A stretch of DNA of 64,000 bases from Gonatopus flavifemur (Eukaryota; Arthropoda; Insecta; Hymenoptera; Dryinidae). Of this stretch, positions 11,727 through 23,404 are shown piece by piece (position 1 is the first letter of the stretch; each line of letters begins with the position of its first letter). Under the pieces are notes generated by a model. That model worked only from the letters and a program-made list of their open reading frames with translations, ran no database searches and had not been told where the DNA came from. The position numbers and the translations under genes were made by a program. The DNA is taken from assembly GCA_018340375.1 (NCBI GenBank), contig JAFFJZ010000054.1, positions 248,001-312,000 on the forward strand. The letters are read 5' to 3'.

Positions 11727-12800
11727 CACTTGATGCCATCGTGAAAGTTCAATACTTGACAGCTGTCGATCCCGAGGCCAAGTATGTTGAAGAAATGGAA
11801 ATCTCTGAGTTTTCCTTTGAAAGTAGCTTTTTTGAAAGAAATAACATTTGTTGATTCCAATAATCCCGATCACAAAATTGAATGTCAGTAATCAAAGCTA
11901 CCCATTCAACAATGGTTCCATTTTTTGTCAACTGAACTAATAAGAGGTAGGATTTACGCATTTCATTATGAAGGGAGGTTATTTAGGAACATCTGTATGT
12001 GTGGGTTATTACAGAATTAGGATAACGGTTGTATCGCCGCAAATAATTTTTCACAAACGGTAGCTGTCAATTTTCGGTAATCATGTCATACTCAGAAGGA
12101 ATTATCGATCCGGTAATTCACATTGGATTATCGAATCTTTAAAATTTTAGGAAGAGAAATATATTGTGGGTATTGATAATCCTCCGATAGTTCTTGAAAA
12201 AAGTCTTGGTACCTAATACTCTGCAACAAGCTGCTTAAGTTTTTATTATGATATACTTTTCATAATTCTGAATCTAATTGTTCCAGATATCTCATATGTT
12301 GGAAATCCCTGTGAGAACTGGGCGACAAATTGTTGTCAGACTTTGAATCGGTTTTGATTCTTGCACATCCTATTGAAAACTGACAAAATTTCAACTCGGA
12401 AATTCCCGGAAATTTCTAAAATTGTTAATTTCTATCCAGAATTACCAAACTGGAATATCATGTCAGAAGCTGAATAATTTTGTGAAAAGTTATTCGTAGG
12501 GATACAACGTTAGGGATGTGAGGATTCATACCAAAAGTCATGTTTCCATATAACCTTCCTCTATAAGAAAAAGTGTACAAATCCTCCGTTCTACCAGTGA
12601 AGTTGAGAATAAATTAAACAATTGTTGAATGGGTAGCTGAGATTACTGGCATTCAAATTTGTGATCGGAATCCTCGGAACGGATAAATGTTATTTTTCTA
12701 AACCAGTTAATTTCGAAGTTAATCTAATAGATTTCCACTTTTATAGCACACTTGTCAGCGGACTTGACGTCTGTCAAGTGTTACACTTGGATGATGACAT
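11727..12800. repeat. inverted pair of coding-like fragments
   Basis: The segment at about 11727-11925 is repeated in reverse at about 12615-12800, with ~690 bp between. Both copies translate outward to related peptides: the left (minus strand) includes VEWVALITDIQFCDRD and the right (plus strand) VEWVAEITGIQICDRN. Shared protein-level similarity suggests they derive from one coding sequence, perhaps a transposon ORF fragment. I do not recognise the family. The frame 12661-12894 continues the right copy but shows no known motif. Confidence 0.5.
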
Positions 12801-13071
12801 GTATTACATTAGATTCTTGATGGGCATATTGAAAAACTCAGAGATCGAGTCTGTCACTGATGAATCGGTGATCTTTGTGCCCGCAACCCATTGATGTTCC
12901 GTTTTGACAGCGCATTGAATGCTGTGCAATGTCACAATTTGTTCCTGACCTCTTTCTTTTCCGTAATTCACTTCTTCAATGTTCTCAACATATGATTTTC
13001 TCAAACAATAATCCCTCTGCAGATCAAGTCCACAATCTTAATCTCGACAGCAAGCTGTCAATAGATTTAAC

Positions 13072-13709
13072 TAGGGGTGTGCGGGTACCCGAGTTATCGG
13101 GTTTTTATCGGGTCGGGTCAGGTTTTTCAATTACCCGAGTTTTTCGGGTACCCGATTACATTCGGGTAATCCGAATATAGCAAACGTTTCCCTCAGCAGG
13201 AAATATTGTGACAGCAACTCGATCGAGATTGCTGACAAAACATGTGGAAGAGTTGTGCTTCCTCCATTCAAATTTGAAAATATGAAAAAAGAATGATATT
13301 TATAAGAAGAATGTTTTTTTCATTGATGTTCAAGATTCTATATTGTGGTTACCAAATACGAAAATAGATAATATATTATTTCTGAGATATAAATGTGATT
13401 ATATTTTTTAATTAAATTGAAAAATAAATATAAACATTCCATGAAGCAATTTGGAGATTTCTTAATGCGCTGCATAATCAATTACATGGAGTAACAACCC
13501 TAATAGACTTGTAGTGAATATGGCATTCTCCATATTAGAATTGAATTGGCAACTTCGAATAGAAGTTGAAAATATTAAATTCAAGCGATTTTATTATATT
13601 TGGGTACCCGACTTGGAAAATCCGATTTAATCGGGTACCCGACCCGATCCGAAAAGAAATACAAATACCCGAACCCGACCCGATAAAAAGTGCTACCCGC
13701 ACACCCCTA
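13072..13709. mobile_element. hAT-type miniature element with CGGGTACCCGA subterminal repeats
   Basis: The element starts TAGGGGTGTGCGGG and ends with the mirror CCGCACACCCCTA. It is bounded by a perfect 8-bp duplication, GATTTAAC (13064-13071 and 13710-13717). Terminal sequence and duplication length place it in the hAT superfamily. Each end holds many degenerate copies of CGGGTACCCGA, likely transposase-binding subterminal motifs. The AT-rich centre has no ORF, so it is non-autonomous. Confidence 0.85.
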
Positions 13710-14016
13710 GATTTAACGATTGACAAGTCTGCGTGTCTTACAAAGATACTGGATCATCGATCGGAATACCACACAAACCCAAATGAAGATACATATCTCT
13801 GATTCAGACACTGTAGTTCGAGAAATAAATAAATTTTGAAGTGACAAGAAGTTGACAGCTGCTACCTATGAAAATTGACAATAATAAAAATTTCGCTTGC
13901 AGGGATCGATAGGTACTTTCTTGTTGAATATTTGAAAAATAATCAACTCATTTGGACTTGGCATGCCGTCTGGAAGTTAATTAGTACGCAAGAAGTCCGA
14001 TCGGCCCTACTGTGCG
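13710..14016. other. unassigned stretch upstream of the Mutator-like frame
   Basis: No gene is seen. Before the hAT insertion this was continuous with 12900-13071. It may be the 5' part of the Mutator-like element, but I find no matching terminal repeat. Confidence 0.3.
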
Positions 14017-15531
14017 ATGCATGACATACATCATGGCTTTGAAAATACGTTGTCTCAAATATTTTGTGTTAATTTTTTTCAATGTTCCTATGAAGTACTG
14101 TCTACAATAACACTTCTTATTTCGTACAGGTCGCACATCACATTGAATAATAAGCACAGTATCGCAGAATTTGCATCAGAAAATATTCTAATGCAGCCAG
14201 TGTCGACCATCCCTTCGGCAATTTGTGATGAAAATGTTTCTGCATCGACTGTGAATGAGGAGATAATATTTGAAGAAGTTATAGAGATCCATCACGAAGA
14301 GGATGACAGCTGCATGAATTCAAACATTTTGAATTCCAAGGATCATATTTTCGAAGAGTGTCAGAGGAATGTTCATGTGCCAGAAGATTTGTTTCAAATT
14401 AAAGAATGTGATTCAGGGATATATCTTCCCATCACTGAAACATTAAATGAGCATTCTTCTATTGAACGCCGTCATGATAATTATATCCATCGTACTATGG
14501 AACAACAGATTCCTGGTAACTGCATTGCAGACCTCGGATATGTTATTGGTCAGATATTGAAGAAAACCCAATCGGACGAGAAACACAGAAAATGTGATTA
14601 TAAGCATTTGAAGTGTGTGAAATATTGTAGTCGCGGTTTAAGAGTGCACCTATATTTATTTTGTGAAAATTGCCAGTATGAATTCGATGTTTGGAGCACC
14701 CCATCAAACGACGATTCAATGGATATGAATAAAGGTGCTGCATTAGGTTCATTAGCAACTGGAATTGGTCATTACCAATTGGAGGAATCATTTGCTGCAA
14801 TGAAAGTATCGTTCATGGCTGGAACAACATCCAGGCGACAGTGATTAGACCTTGTCCACGAAATGAAACAAGCATGTAATGCACAAATGAGATTGGCAGG
14901 TGAAGAAGAAAGGAGAGCAGCTCTACTAAGAGGTGATGTAATCAATGGTACACCTTTCATCACTGTTGTCGTAGACGGCAGTTGGATGAAAAGGCCTTAT
15001 CCTGGAGGAAAATATGAATCCTTATCGGGGTTAGGAGTTATAATTGGTTCACATAGCAGGAAGGTGCTTTATGTGGGAGTGAGAAATAAACAATGTGTGA
15101 TTTGCGATCATGCAGCGGATCAAAATTCAGCGCCTAAACCTCATCAATGTTTTGAAAATTATGGTCACAACCAAAGTTCTGCCAGTATGGAATCAACAGC
15201 CATCGTCGAAGGATTCAAAAGTAGTATCGAACAGCATGGACTCATATATAAAATAGTAGTTGGACATGGCGATAGCAATACTTTTCAAGCGATTTTGGAC
15301 GCTCATCCATATCGTGAATATGGAATAACTGTAGAAAAATTTGAACGCGTCAATCATTTATTGAGAAATTTCAGCAAGAGAAATTTATTAAGAAATTTGG
15401 ACCGTTTGGATCAAATTTGTAATGCGTTCCGAGCGCTAAGCGAGTTATTCTTCCCGGTACCTCAGTTATACATGTTTCTGGGAAGTATCACTTCAATATC
15501 TATATGGTTATCATTCGAATGTGATTCCTAA
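14017..15531 (+). pseudogene. Mutator-like transposase with one in-frame stop
   Basis: Two segments, 14017-14844 and 14845-15531, share one frame and are separated only by a TGA at 14842-14844. The first part has a cysteine cluster (KCDYKHLKC, CENCQYEFDVW) and the GSLATGIGHYQLEE stretch typical of the arthropod Mutator-like transposase domain. The second part has VVVDGSWMKRPY, VGVRNKQCVICD, ASMESTAIVEGFKSS, GHGDSNTF and NHLLRNF. In this family the acids of VDGSW and GDGDS are catalytic; the second motif here reads HGDS. The C-terminus departs from the family after about 15470 and ends early, so the copy is also truncated. The true start is uncertain; no terminal repeats were found. Confidence 0.8.
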
Positions 15532-16145
15532 AGAATGTTTTTATTGTATCTATGTTGCAAGTACGTAAGCTACGGCGAATACACTTTTGGGGTCAAGGGA
15601 ATGAGGCATGAAATACTCTTTCCAGGGGAGAAGGTAAAAAAACGTTTGAAAACTTCATCAAGTATCCTTCTGCCAAGACCGTCTGTGCGCGGTGAAGAAC
15701 CGCATCCTGCTCGAGGTGGCCCTGCTTCTACAAAATACAGCGGATGTAGACTGAGAAGTCAATAAACATTTTTGTAAGTGAAATTGTGACAGACAATTCG
15801 AGTAATGGTTTATTGTAATAAACAAATATCCTTATTACCTGTCATGATTTAACTTATATTATAAATTATCTCAAATTGATTCCATAGTCTACCATTAGAC
15901 GGTGGGTTTGAATATCACTAAAGTGAGAAAAAAGATAACGTATAATGATAGACGGAATGAATGCACCAGCAGTGATATAACGTGGGGAGCATTAATGCAA
16001 GGTAAGAAAATTATATAAAGTTTTTCATGATCCTCATATCCTATATAACGAATTAAATTTTTTAGGAATTGTATGTTCGATGAAAGGAAGAGTGGAATGA
16101 AGGATGCAAACCACATTAGGAAATCAAGACCGTTACATGTATGTA
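15532..16145. other. downstream remnant of the Mutator-like element and flank
   Basis: The frame at 15535-15765 follows directly and ends beside AATAAA (about 15763), so it may be the decayed 3' end of the same transposon. Nothing else is recognised before the mariner. Confidence 0.3.
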
Positions 16146-17436
16146 CGAGGGTGGATTGATAAGTTTCCGGCCTGACCAAGAGATGGCGCCACTAGGCCTA
16201 CCTTGAGGTGGCGTCCTATAGTACCATCCTTAGATAGCTTGTAGCTATAGTTTCAGTCCGATCGCCATGTTAGTTTAGTTTTGAGAGCACGCTGACCAAG
16301 ACGCCTCTGTGTTTTTCGTAAAAATGGAAAAGCTGGAAAATCGTGCTGTCATCAAATACTTTTATTTGAAGGGGTTAACGCCGAAGGAAATTAAAGAAGA
16401 GATGGACTCAACACTGGGGACATCCTCCCCATCATATTCAACCGTTAAGCAGTGGGTTTCCGAGTTTAAAAAGGGTCGTGTGAGCACCTCTGATGAGCCT
16501 CGCTCAGGACGCCCCATTGAGGTCACAACTCCAGATATGATCGAAAAAATCCATCAACTAGTGCTGAAAGATCGCAGATTAAAAGTTCGTGAGATAGCTG
16601 AGACCTGTAAGATGTCATATGAACGTGTACAAAATATTTTGCACCAACATTTGTATATGGAAAAGCTCTGTGCAAGATGGGTGCCGCGTTTGCTAACAGT
16701 CGACCAAAAATTGATTCGAAAGAACATTTCTACCGCCAATTTGGCGTTGTATAAGCGTAATCCAAGCGAATTTTTGCGTCGATTCGTAACCGTTGACGAA
16801 ACTTGGGTCCACCACTACACTCCTGAAACCAAAGAACAGTCTAAACAGTGGATTGGACCAGGGAACCAACTCCAAAGAAGGCAAAAACAATTTTTTCGGC
16901 GAACAAGGTTATGGCTACTGTTTTTTGGGATGCAAGAGGTATTATATACATTGATTACCTTGAACAGGGTAAAACTATCACTGGTCAATACTACGCAGAC
17001 TTATTGCAACGTTTGAGCCACGAAGTGAAAATTAAACGACCTCATCTGGCGAAGAAAAAAATCTTGTTTCATCACGATAACGCACCAGCGCACACGTCAA
17101 TCGTTGCGATGGCTAAAATCAACGATCTGAAGTCTGAATTAATGCCGCACCCTCCCTACTCTCCAGACCTAGCCCCGAGTGACTATTATCTGTTTCCTAA
17201 CCTCAAAAAATGGCTTGGCGGTAAGAGATTTGCGGACAATGAAGAAGTAATCGAAGCTGTAAATGGGTATTTTGAGGAGCTTGACGAATCAGTCTATAGA
17301 GATGGCATTACTAGACTAGAACACCGCTATGAGAAATGTATCAACCTTGGAGGAGATTATGTTGAGAAATAAAAAAAAAAATTCTTGAAAACGTTGTTTT
17401 TCTTGGTCAGGCCGGAAACTTATCAATCCACCCTCG
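16146..17436 (+). mobile_element. mariner transposon, full length, TA target duplication
   Basis: The 1291-bp element begins CGAGGGTGGATTGATAAG and ends with the exact mirror, CTTATCAATCCACCCTCG. The inverted repeats extend inward to about 36 bp (through GGCCTGACCAAGA). TA lies on each side (16144-16145 and 17437-17438). Size, target site and the enclosed DD34D transposase all fit mariner. Near-perfect ends suggest a fairly young insertion. Confidence 0.93.
16324..17372 (+). pseudogene. mariner DD34D transposase with one frameshift
   Basis: The product would be about 350 residues, normal for mariner. The N-terminal half holds the paired helix-turn-helix DNA-binding region, including the linker DEPRSGRP. 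The catalytic core shows the three expected aspartates in [23 protein letters not shown] and LAPSDYYLF. A single-base loss near 16855, between KQW and EPTPKKAK, moves the frame, so the protein is split between 16324-17016 and 16848-17372. I place the start at 16324 (MEKLEN), 15 bases inside the longest frame, because family members begin there. All other family landmarks are intact, so this copy died recently or the shift is an assembly error. Confidence 0.9.
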
Positions 17437-17500
17437 TATATGTAAATTCTGAACCTTTAGGTAAGTGTTTGCAACTTTTGTGGAACATACACAAGACATA

Positions 17501-17701
17501 CACTGAGAGAAATTTAGAGTTGAAATTAGTATGATACTTTGTAACTGAGGAACAGACTGAATTAACAATGAAATTTAGTAGGACGAGACAACAGAAGCAT
17601 GATCAAATTTACAACGTTCGACAGTAAATACCATGGAAAAGACAGTTTTTTCCTCGGCCACAATAATCACATAGTAAATGTAACTATGCTTTTTCTCCGT
17701 G
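17501..17701. mobile_element. TA-flanked miniature element, CACTGAGAAAA family
   Basis: The unit starts CACTGAGAGAAA, ends TTTTTCTCCGTG and lies between TA dinucleotides (17499-17500, 17702-17703). Length (201 bp) and ends match the element at 7882-8085. No ORF. Confidence 0.55.
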
Positions 17702-17925
17702 TAGTGGAGTGTTTCCAGTTTGTCTAAAAAAGTGTGTTGTAATTTCCTTTTCTCGGACGCTCAGGTTATATGTTCTTGCTTCTTGCTTGATATCAAGTTA
17801 AGTTTTTGGCCTTGGTCTGTGCTTTTTTTATTACGGGCTTGATGTTGATCCTATCATCCCAATGAACATTATGAGAACGAGGACTTGAAGACTGGAGGAC
17901 TGGAAGAGCTCTTAAAGAGATCTTT

Positions 17926-18082
17926 ATGTCATCCAATGCGTCGGTTTAGGAGGTCCTGTGGGGGTCTTGTTTCAGATCACTTTATGTTATCTTAAAGAGA
18001 ACATTTATAACATAAAGATAACATGAGGTGGTCTTAAACAAGAGCTCTGTAAGATCACCTAAATCGACGCATTGGATGACAT
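17926..18082. repeat. 157-bp palindromic element
   Basis: ATGTCATCCAATGCGTCG at the left is mirrored by CGACGCATTGGATGACAT at the right, with one mismatch. Similarity continues inward through a CTTGTTT/AAACAAG pair to a centre rich in TTATGTTATCTT. It is a foldback miniature element with no clear target duplication. Confidence 0.55.
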
Positions 18083-18709
18083 TAGGATCCACCAATCGAC
18101 TCCATGGTCATTGAAACACCGATTTCAATGGAAAAATTCCAACTTGTCCTTTTCTTGACTATATCTTGCCTTTTTCTCGACTTTTACCAATTTTCCGACG
18201 TTTTTCCTACTTTTTCTCACTTTTTCATTGGATACCTATTCGAATTCACCGTTTTTTGAGAATGTTTTGAAAAATAATTTTCCTGTTTGAAATCACGTAT
18301 TCCAAACAAGATAACGTATTCCAAACGTCGATTCTCATCGGGAATTCAAGTCTTCTTATCAAAATTCCTGTTTTTCCATAAAAATCCCAAGAAAACCCCA
18401 TAGAAACCTCATATATTTTGAATGAACACTTTTTGAATACTCTTGGAACTTTTTCAATATATATGTATAATTCTGCACCAGTCGACTCAATGGTCGTTAA
18501 AACACCGTTTTCAATGAAAAAATTCCAACTTGTCCCCTTCTTGACTATATCTTGCCTTTTCCTTGACTTTCACCAATTTTCCGACGTTTTCTACTTTTTC
18601 GCACTTTTTTCTTACATACCTAATCGAATTGACCGTTTTTCAAGGATTTTCTCGAGAAATAATTTTTCTGTTCGAAATCACGTATTCCAAAGAAGATATG
18701 TCGATTCTT

Positions 18710-21018
18710 TTATTTATTTATTTTGTTTATTTGTTTATACGGGTATGAAAGACCCTTTGGTACATAGAATATACATTATTTGAACCACATTATATATATC
18801 ATGCTTCAAAGCATTAAGCATCATGTTAAGCTCGACTACATTCATCTTATATTACAACAACAGTCAACGTGTATAATTATAGGTGAAAAGGACAATTAGA
18901 TATCGAATTTGACAAATAAGAGAAAGAGAATTTCTAAGATCAGGATGAGAAGAAAATAATTCAAGCACATCACTGTGAGAATTAGCTAGGATAGATATCC
19001 GATTTACCGGATCAGAATAACCGTATCTCGATTTATCAGAAATTGGATTGAACAATTTAGGGCGTCTTAATAAACGAGAAGGGACATTAAAACGTACAAG
19101 TCCAAGCAGTTGAGGGCAGCGCATTTTCCCATTAACAATTTTATACAAAACTGAAAAATCATTGAACAAACGACGTGATTCCAAGGAAGGCAAGTTAAGT
19201 AGAGCCATAATCAATGAGTAATCATGACAAGTTACGCTCAACGGACGGCCTATCTGATAGGCAGCAAAACGCAGAAACTTATGCTGAACTCTTTCCAAGT
19301 CCGTACAATCCCGAATTGAATGAGGCCTCCAAATTTGAGACGCATACTCAAGATGAGGTCTAACTAAAGTACAATACAGTGTTCGAAGTGCAACAGGATC
19401 ACGAAAATCTTTACAAATGCGCTTGATGAATCCGAGAGATTTCATGGAAGTACCAACTATGTAATTGTAATGATCTGAGAAGTTGAAACGAGGGTCAAAT
19501 GAAACTCCGAGATCATGAACAGTATTTATAGGTGATAACAGAGAATGAGACAAGTTATAAGGAGAATAAATAGCATTTTCACCTCTATAAAATCTCATCA
19601 CATGGCATTTAGTGAGATTTAATGACATATTAGATAGCACACACCAAGATTGTAACCGATCCAAATCAGATTGCAGATTTTGAGCATCTCTGTAAGTTCT
19701 TATAATCATAAACAGTTTCAGGTCATCAGCAAAAAGAAGATGTGTGCAGTACTTGAAAATCGTAGAGATATCATTATTGAAAATGATAAATAATAAAGGA
19801 CCTAGATGTGAGCCTTGCGGTACACCTGAGGATACAAAAAATGAATCAGAAAAATATTGAGAGATACGAACTGATCGCGTACGATTCGGAATATAACTCT
19901 GTAACCACGACAAGAAATTGCTGCGAATACCTAAATTACTTGATTTATTTAACAATATATCATGATCAACTCTGTCAAAAGCCTTTGAGAAGTCTGTATA
20001 TATAGTATCCACTTGGGCATTTTGATCAAGCGCAGAGGACACGACATGAGAAAAAATAGACAAGTTAGTTACGGTAGATTTCCCAGAAGTGAAGCCATGC
20101 TGGAAATCAGGAATTATATCAGAAAACAGTGGTGTTATTTTATCAGTAACTATATCTTCAAAAATTTTCGGCATAACATTCATGATACTAATTGGTCTAT
20201 AGTTTCTCACGTCAGAACGGTCCCCAGATTTGGAGATAGGAGTAATTAAGCTGGATTTCCATTGAGAAGGGAATATTCCAGAAGATAGAGAGCTGTTGAA
20301 GATCAACCACAAAGGCCGAGAAATGACGAACTTGCAAGATTTCAGAGAATCAGGTGTAATACCATCATCACCAGGACCGGAAGAAGTCTTCAAGGATAAG
20401 ATTTTATTGAACACTTCACCGATATTGATGGATAAGTCGGAAAGATTGACATTGAGAGTAGATTCTGGTAAATTACAAGGAACAACGGGATAATTTTGAT
20501 GAATTGATCTGAAATAAGATGCAAATAAGTTCGAAATAGCAGTACCAGTATTGCCAATAGTACCGTCTAAATGCATCACCAGGGGTATACTGTTCTGATT
20601 CCGCTCACTATTAACAAAGTTCCAAAAGGTTTTGACATTTGTAGGAATGGACCCTTGAATGTAATGAAGATGAGACAAGTAACATTGGCGAGTCAAAACT
20701 TTACATTGAGCTCGCAAGTGACTAAAGATTAGGTAATCTTCAAAGCAATTTGACTCTTTGTACCTATTGTGAGCAATTTTCTTTTGACGAATAAGTTTAA
20801 TTAATTCCGAAGAAAACCATTTTGGATAAGAACTATTCCTTAATACATACTTGGGTACGAATGAATCAACTGCATTATATGAATGAAGATACAAAAAATC
20901 AACAGCTTCAATAACATTATGATTACGCAATTCATCGTCCCAGTTGATAGAACCTGAATATTCACATATTGCACTGTAATTCGCCTTATTAAAATTATAT
21001 TTGATGATTTTATACATC
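18710..21018 (-). mobile_element. 5'-truncated non-LTR retrotransposon
   Basis: On the minus strand the element runs from 21018 to a short A-rich repeat tail of TAAA/AAATA type at about 18710-18740. It retains only the C-terminal part of ORF2. The flanks (TCGATTCT on the left, TCGGAAATTCT on the right) look like a diverged target duplication inside the 386-bp repeat. Truncation at the 5' end is the usual outcome of target-primed reverse transcription. Confidence 0.8.
18864..21017 (-). CDS. LINE reverse transcriptase, N-terminally truncated
   Basis: This is an uninterrupted 717-residue frame that begins between the endonuclease and reverse transcriptase domains. Reverse transcriptase motifs appear in order: WKSSLITPISKSGD, NYRPISIMN, TDFSKAFDRVDH, SSGVPQGSHLGPLLF and the catalytic LFADDLKLF (about residue 430), then the thumb region and the C-terminal LEYASQIWRPH segment common in Jockey/CR1-type elements. 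The endonuclease is missing, so the ATG at 21017 is just the first methionine after the truncation point. Absence of stops suggests a recent insertion, but the copy lacks a promoter, an ORF1 and an endonuclease. Confidence 0.88.
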   Translation of the reverse strand: MYKIIKYNFNKANYSAICEYSGSINWDDELRNHNVIEAVDFLYLHSYNAVDSFVPKYVLRNSSYPKWFSSELIKLIRQKKIAHNRYKESNCFEDYLIFSHLRAQCKVLTRQCYLSHLHYIQGSIPTNVKTFWNFVNSERNQNSIPLVMHLDGTIGNTGTAISNLFASYFRSIHQNYPVVPCNLPESTLNVNLSDLSINIGEVFNKILSLKTSSGPGDDGITPDSLKSCKFVISRPLWLIFNSSLSSGIFPSQWKSSLITPISKSGDRSDVRNYRPISIMNVMPKIFEDIVTDKITPLFSDIIPDFQHGFTSGKSTVTNLSIFSHVVSSALDQNAQVDTIYTDFSKAFDRVDHDILLNKSSNLGIRSNFLSWLQSYIPNRTRSVRISQYFSDSFFVSSGVPQGSHLGPLLFIIFNNDISTIFKYCTHLLFADDLKLFMIIRTYRDAQNLQSDLDRLQSWCVLSNMSLNLTKCHVMRFYRGENAIYSPYNLSHSLLSPINTVHDLGVSFDPRFNFSDHYNYIVGTSMKSLGFIKRICKDFRDPVALRTLYCTLVRPHLEYASQIWRPHSIRDCTDLERVQHKFLRFAAYQIGRPLSVTCHDYSLIMALLNLPSLESRRLFNDFSVLYKIVNGKMRCPQLLGLVRFNVPSRLLRRPKLFNPISDKSRYGYSDPVNRISILANSHSDVLELFSSHPDLRNSLSLICQIRYLIVLFTYNYTR

Positions 21019-21115
21019 GGAAATTCTCATCGGAAATTCAATTTTTCTCATAAAAATTCCTCTTTTTCCATGAAAATCCCCAAAAAAAACCCCATGGAAA
21101 CCACGTATATATTTT

Positions 21116-21326
21116 TTGCAATAGCCTGATAACTCCACAACATCCACTTTACCAATAAAACACTCATAGTATGGTCAATAATTGATAATGGAATTTTTGT
21201 AATGAAAAATAATAGCTTCGAACACCGTAACAACGAGAATTGTCACATTAAGAAACTTTTCACACATTTTGTGAAGAAAGCGATGTACATTGTATTGTAA
21301 TTCATGTATTACAGATTATATTGATT
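21116..21326. other. short unassigned spacer
   Basis: AT-rich sequence between the 386-bp repeat and the 244-bp array. Nothing is recognised. Confidence 0.3.
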
Positions 21327-23399
21327 TTGTATCTTGATAAAGGATCGTATGGTTCCGAAACGTCGATCGGCTATTCGACGGAAGTAAAATAAATTCGTTC
21401 GACAAATTTGCTTGGATGAAAAATTGGATCGATTATTCGCCCACTAAGTCATCGAATTCCTGCGCCAAGCAGTATCCCAATCAATAACTAAAAACAACCC
21501 ACATCCGAGTAGATGGGTCCTGATGAAATTTCATTCAACAACGTTTCCTCCCCTCTACGATTATATTGATTTGTATCTTGATGAAGGATCGTATCGATCC
21601 GAAACGTGGATCGGCTATTCGAAGGCAGTAAAATAAATTCGTTCGACAAATTTGCTTGGATGAAAAATTGGATCGGATATTCGCCCACTAAGTCAGTGAA
21701 TTCCTGCGCCAAGCACTATCCCAACTGATAACTGGAAACCACCCACATCCAAGTGAATGGGTCCTGATGAAATTTCATTCAACAACGTTTTCTCTCCTCT
21801 ACGATTATATTGATTCGTATCTTGATAAAGGATCGTCTCGATCGGAAACGTCGATCGGCCATTCGGGAGAAGTAACATAAATTCCTCAGACAAATTCGCT
21901 TGGATGGAAAATTGGATCGATTATTCGCCCACTGAGTCATTGCATTCCTGCGCCAAGCACTATCCCAACCAATAACTAAAAACTACCCACATCCGAGTAG
22001 ATGGGTCCTGATGAAATTTCATTCAACAACGTTCTCTCTCCTCTACGATTATATTAATTCATATCTTGATAAAGGATCGTCTCGATCGGAAACGTCGATC
22101 GGCCATGCGGAAGAAGTAAAATAAATTCGTCAGACATATTTGCTTGGATGGAAAATTGGATCGATTATTCGCTCACTGAGTCATTGCATTCCTGCGCCAA
22201 GCACTATCCCAACCAATAACTAAAAACTACCCACATCCGAGTAGATGGGTCCTGATGAAATTTCATTCAACAACGTTTCCTCTCCTCTACGATTATATTG
22301 ATTTGTATCTTGATGAAGGATCGTATCGATCCGAAACGTCGATCGGCTATTCGAAGGCAGTAAAATAAATTCGTTCGACAAATTTGCTTGGATAAAAAAT
22401 TGGATCGATTATTCGCCCACTAAGTCAGTGAATTCCTGCGCTAAGCACTATCCCAACCAATAACTAACAACTACCCACATCCGAGTAGATGCGTCCTGAT
22501 GAAATTTCATTCAACAACGTTTTCTCTCCTCTACGATTATATTAATTTGTATCTTGATGAAGGATCGTCTCGATCCGAGAAGTCGATCGGCTATTCGAAG
22601 GAAGTAAAAATAATTCGTCCGACAAATTTCCTTGGATGAAAAATTGGATCGATCATTCGCCCACTAAGTCAGTGAATTCCTGCGCCAAGCACTAACCCAA
22701 CCAATAACTAAAAACTACCCACATCCGAGTAGATGGGTCTTGATGAAATCTCATTCAACAACGTTTTCTCTCCTCTACGATTATGTCAATGTTGTATCTT
22801 GATGAAGGATTGTCTCGATCCGAAACGTCGATCGGCGATTCGAAGGAAACAAAATGCATTCGTCCGACAAATTTGCTTGGATGGAAAATTGGATCGATTA
22901 TTCGCCCACTAAGTCATTGAATTCCTGCGCCAAGCACTATCCCAACCAATAACTAAAAACTACCCACATCGGAGCAGATGGGTCCCGATGGAATTTCATT
23001 CAACAATGTTTCCTTTCCTCTACGATTAGATTCATTTGTATCTTGATAAAGGATCGTATCGATCCGAAACGTCGATCGGCTATTCGAAGGAAGTAAAATA
23101 AATTCATTCGGAAAATTTGCTTTGATAAAAAATTGGATCGATTATCCGCCCACTAAGTCATTGAATTCCTGCGCCAAGCCCTATCTCAACCAATAAATAA
23201 AAACTACCCACATCCGAGTAGATGGGTCCTGATGAAATTTCATTCAACAACGTTCTCTCCCCTCTACGATTATATTAATTTGTATCTTGATAAAGGATCG
23301 GATCGATCCGAAACGTCGATCAGCTATTTAAAGGAAGCAAAATAAATTCGTTCGACAAAACTGCTTGGATAAAAAATTGGATCGATTATTCGCCCACTA
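21327..23399. repeat. 244-bp satellite array, about 8.5 copies
   Basis: The landmark ATCTTGATAAAGGATCGT recurs at 21331, 21575, 21819, 22063, 22307, 22551, 22796, 23040 and 23284, a spacing of 244 bases with one 245. Each monomer contains the near-palindrome CGATCCGAAACGTCGATCGG and a GAAATTTCATTCAACAACG block. Copies differ by a few percent to about 10%. The array ends abruptly at CGCCCACTAA. The frames at 21488-21893 are by-products of the repeat. Confidence 0.93.
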
Positions 23400-23404
23400 A
23401 ATAC

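Larger units (their letters stand above)
18091..21115. repeat. 386-bp tandem duplication, second copy split by a LINE
   Basis: The unit beginning ACCAATCGACTCCATGGTC (18091) recurs at 18477 as ACCAGTCGACTCAATGGTC. The copies align through TTCCAACTTG, CTTGACTATATCTTGCC and CACGTATTCCAAA. The second copy stops at GTCGATTCT near 18709 and resumes after the LINE at about 21019, finishing near 21115. The first copy thus serves as the reference for the second's pre-insertion state. Confidence 0.65.

Noticed and set aside
13535..13802. Frames on both strands rich in Gly/Ser/Arg or Pro/Asp
   Set aside because: They translate the CGGGTACCCGA subterminal repeats of the hAT element.
21327..23399. CRISPR-like array
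   Set aside because: The repeat unit is 244 bp with no short repeat/unique spacer alternation; it is a satellite in eukaryotic DNA.
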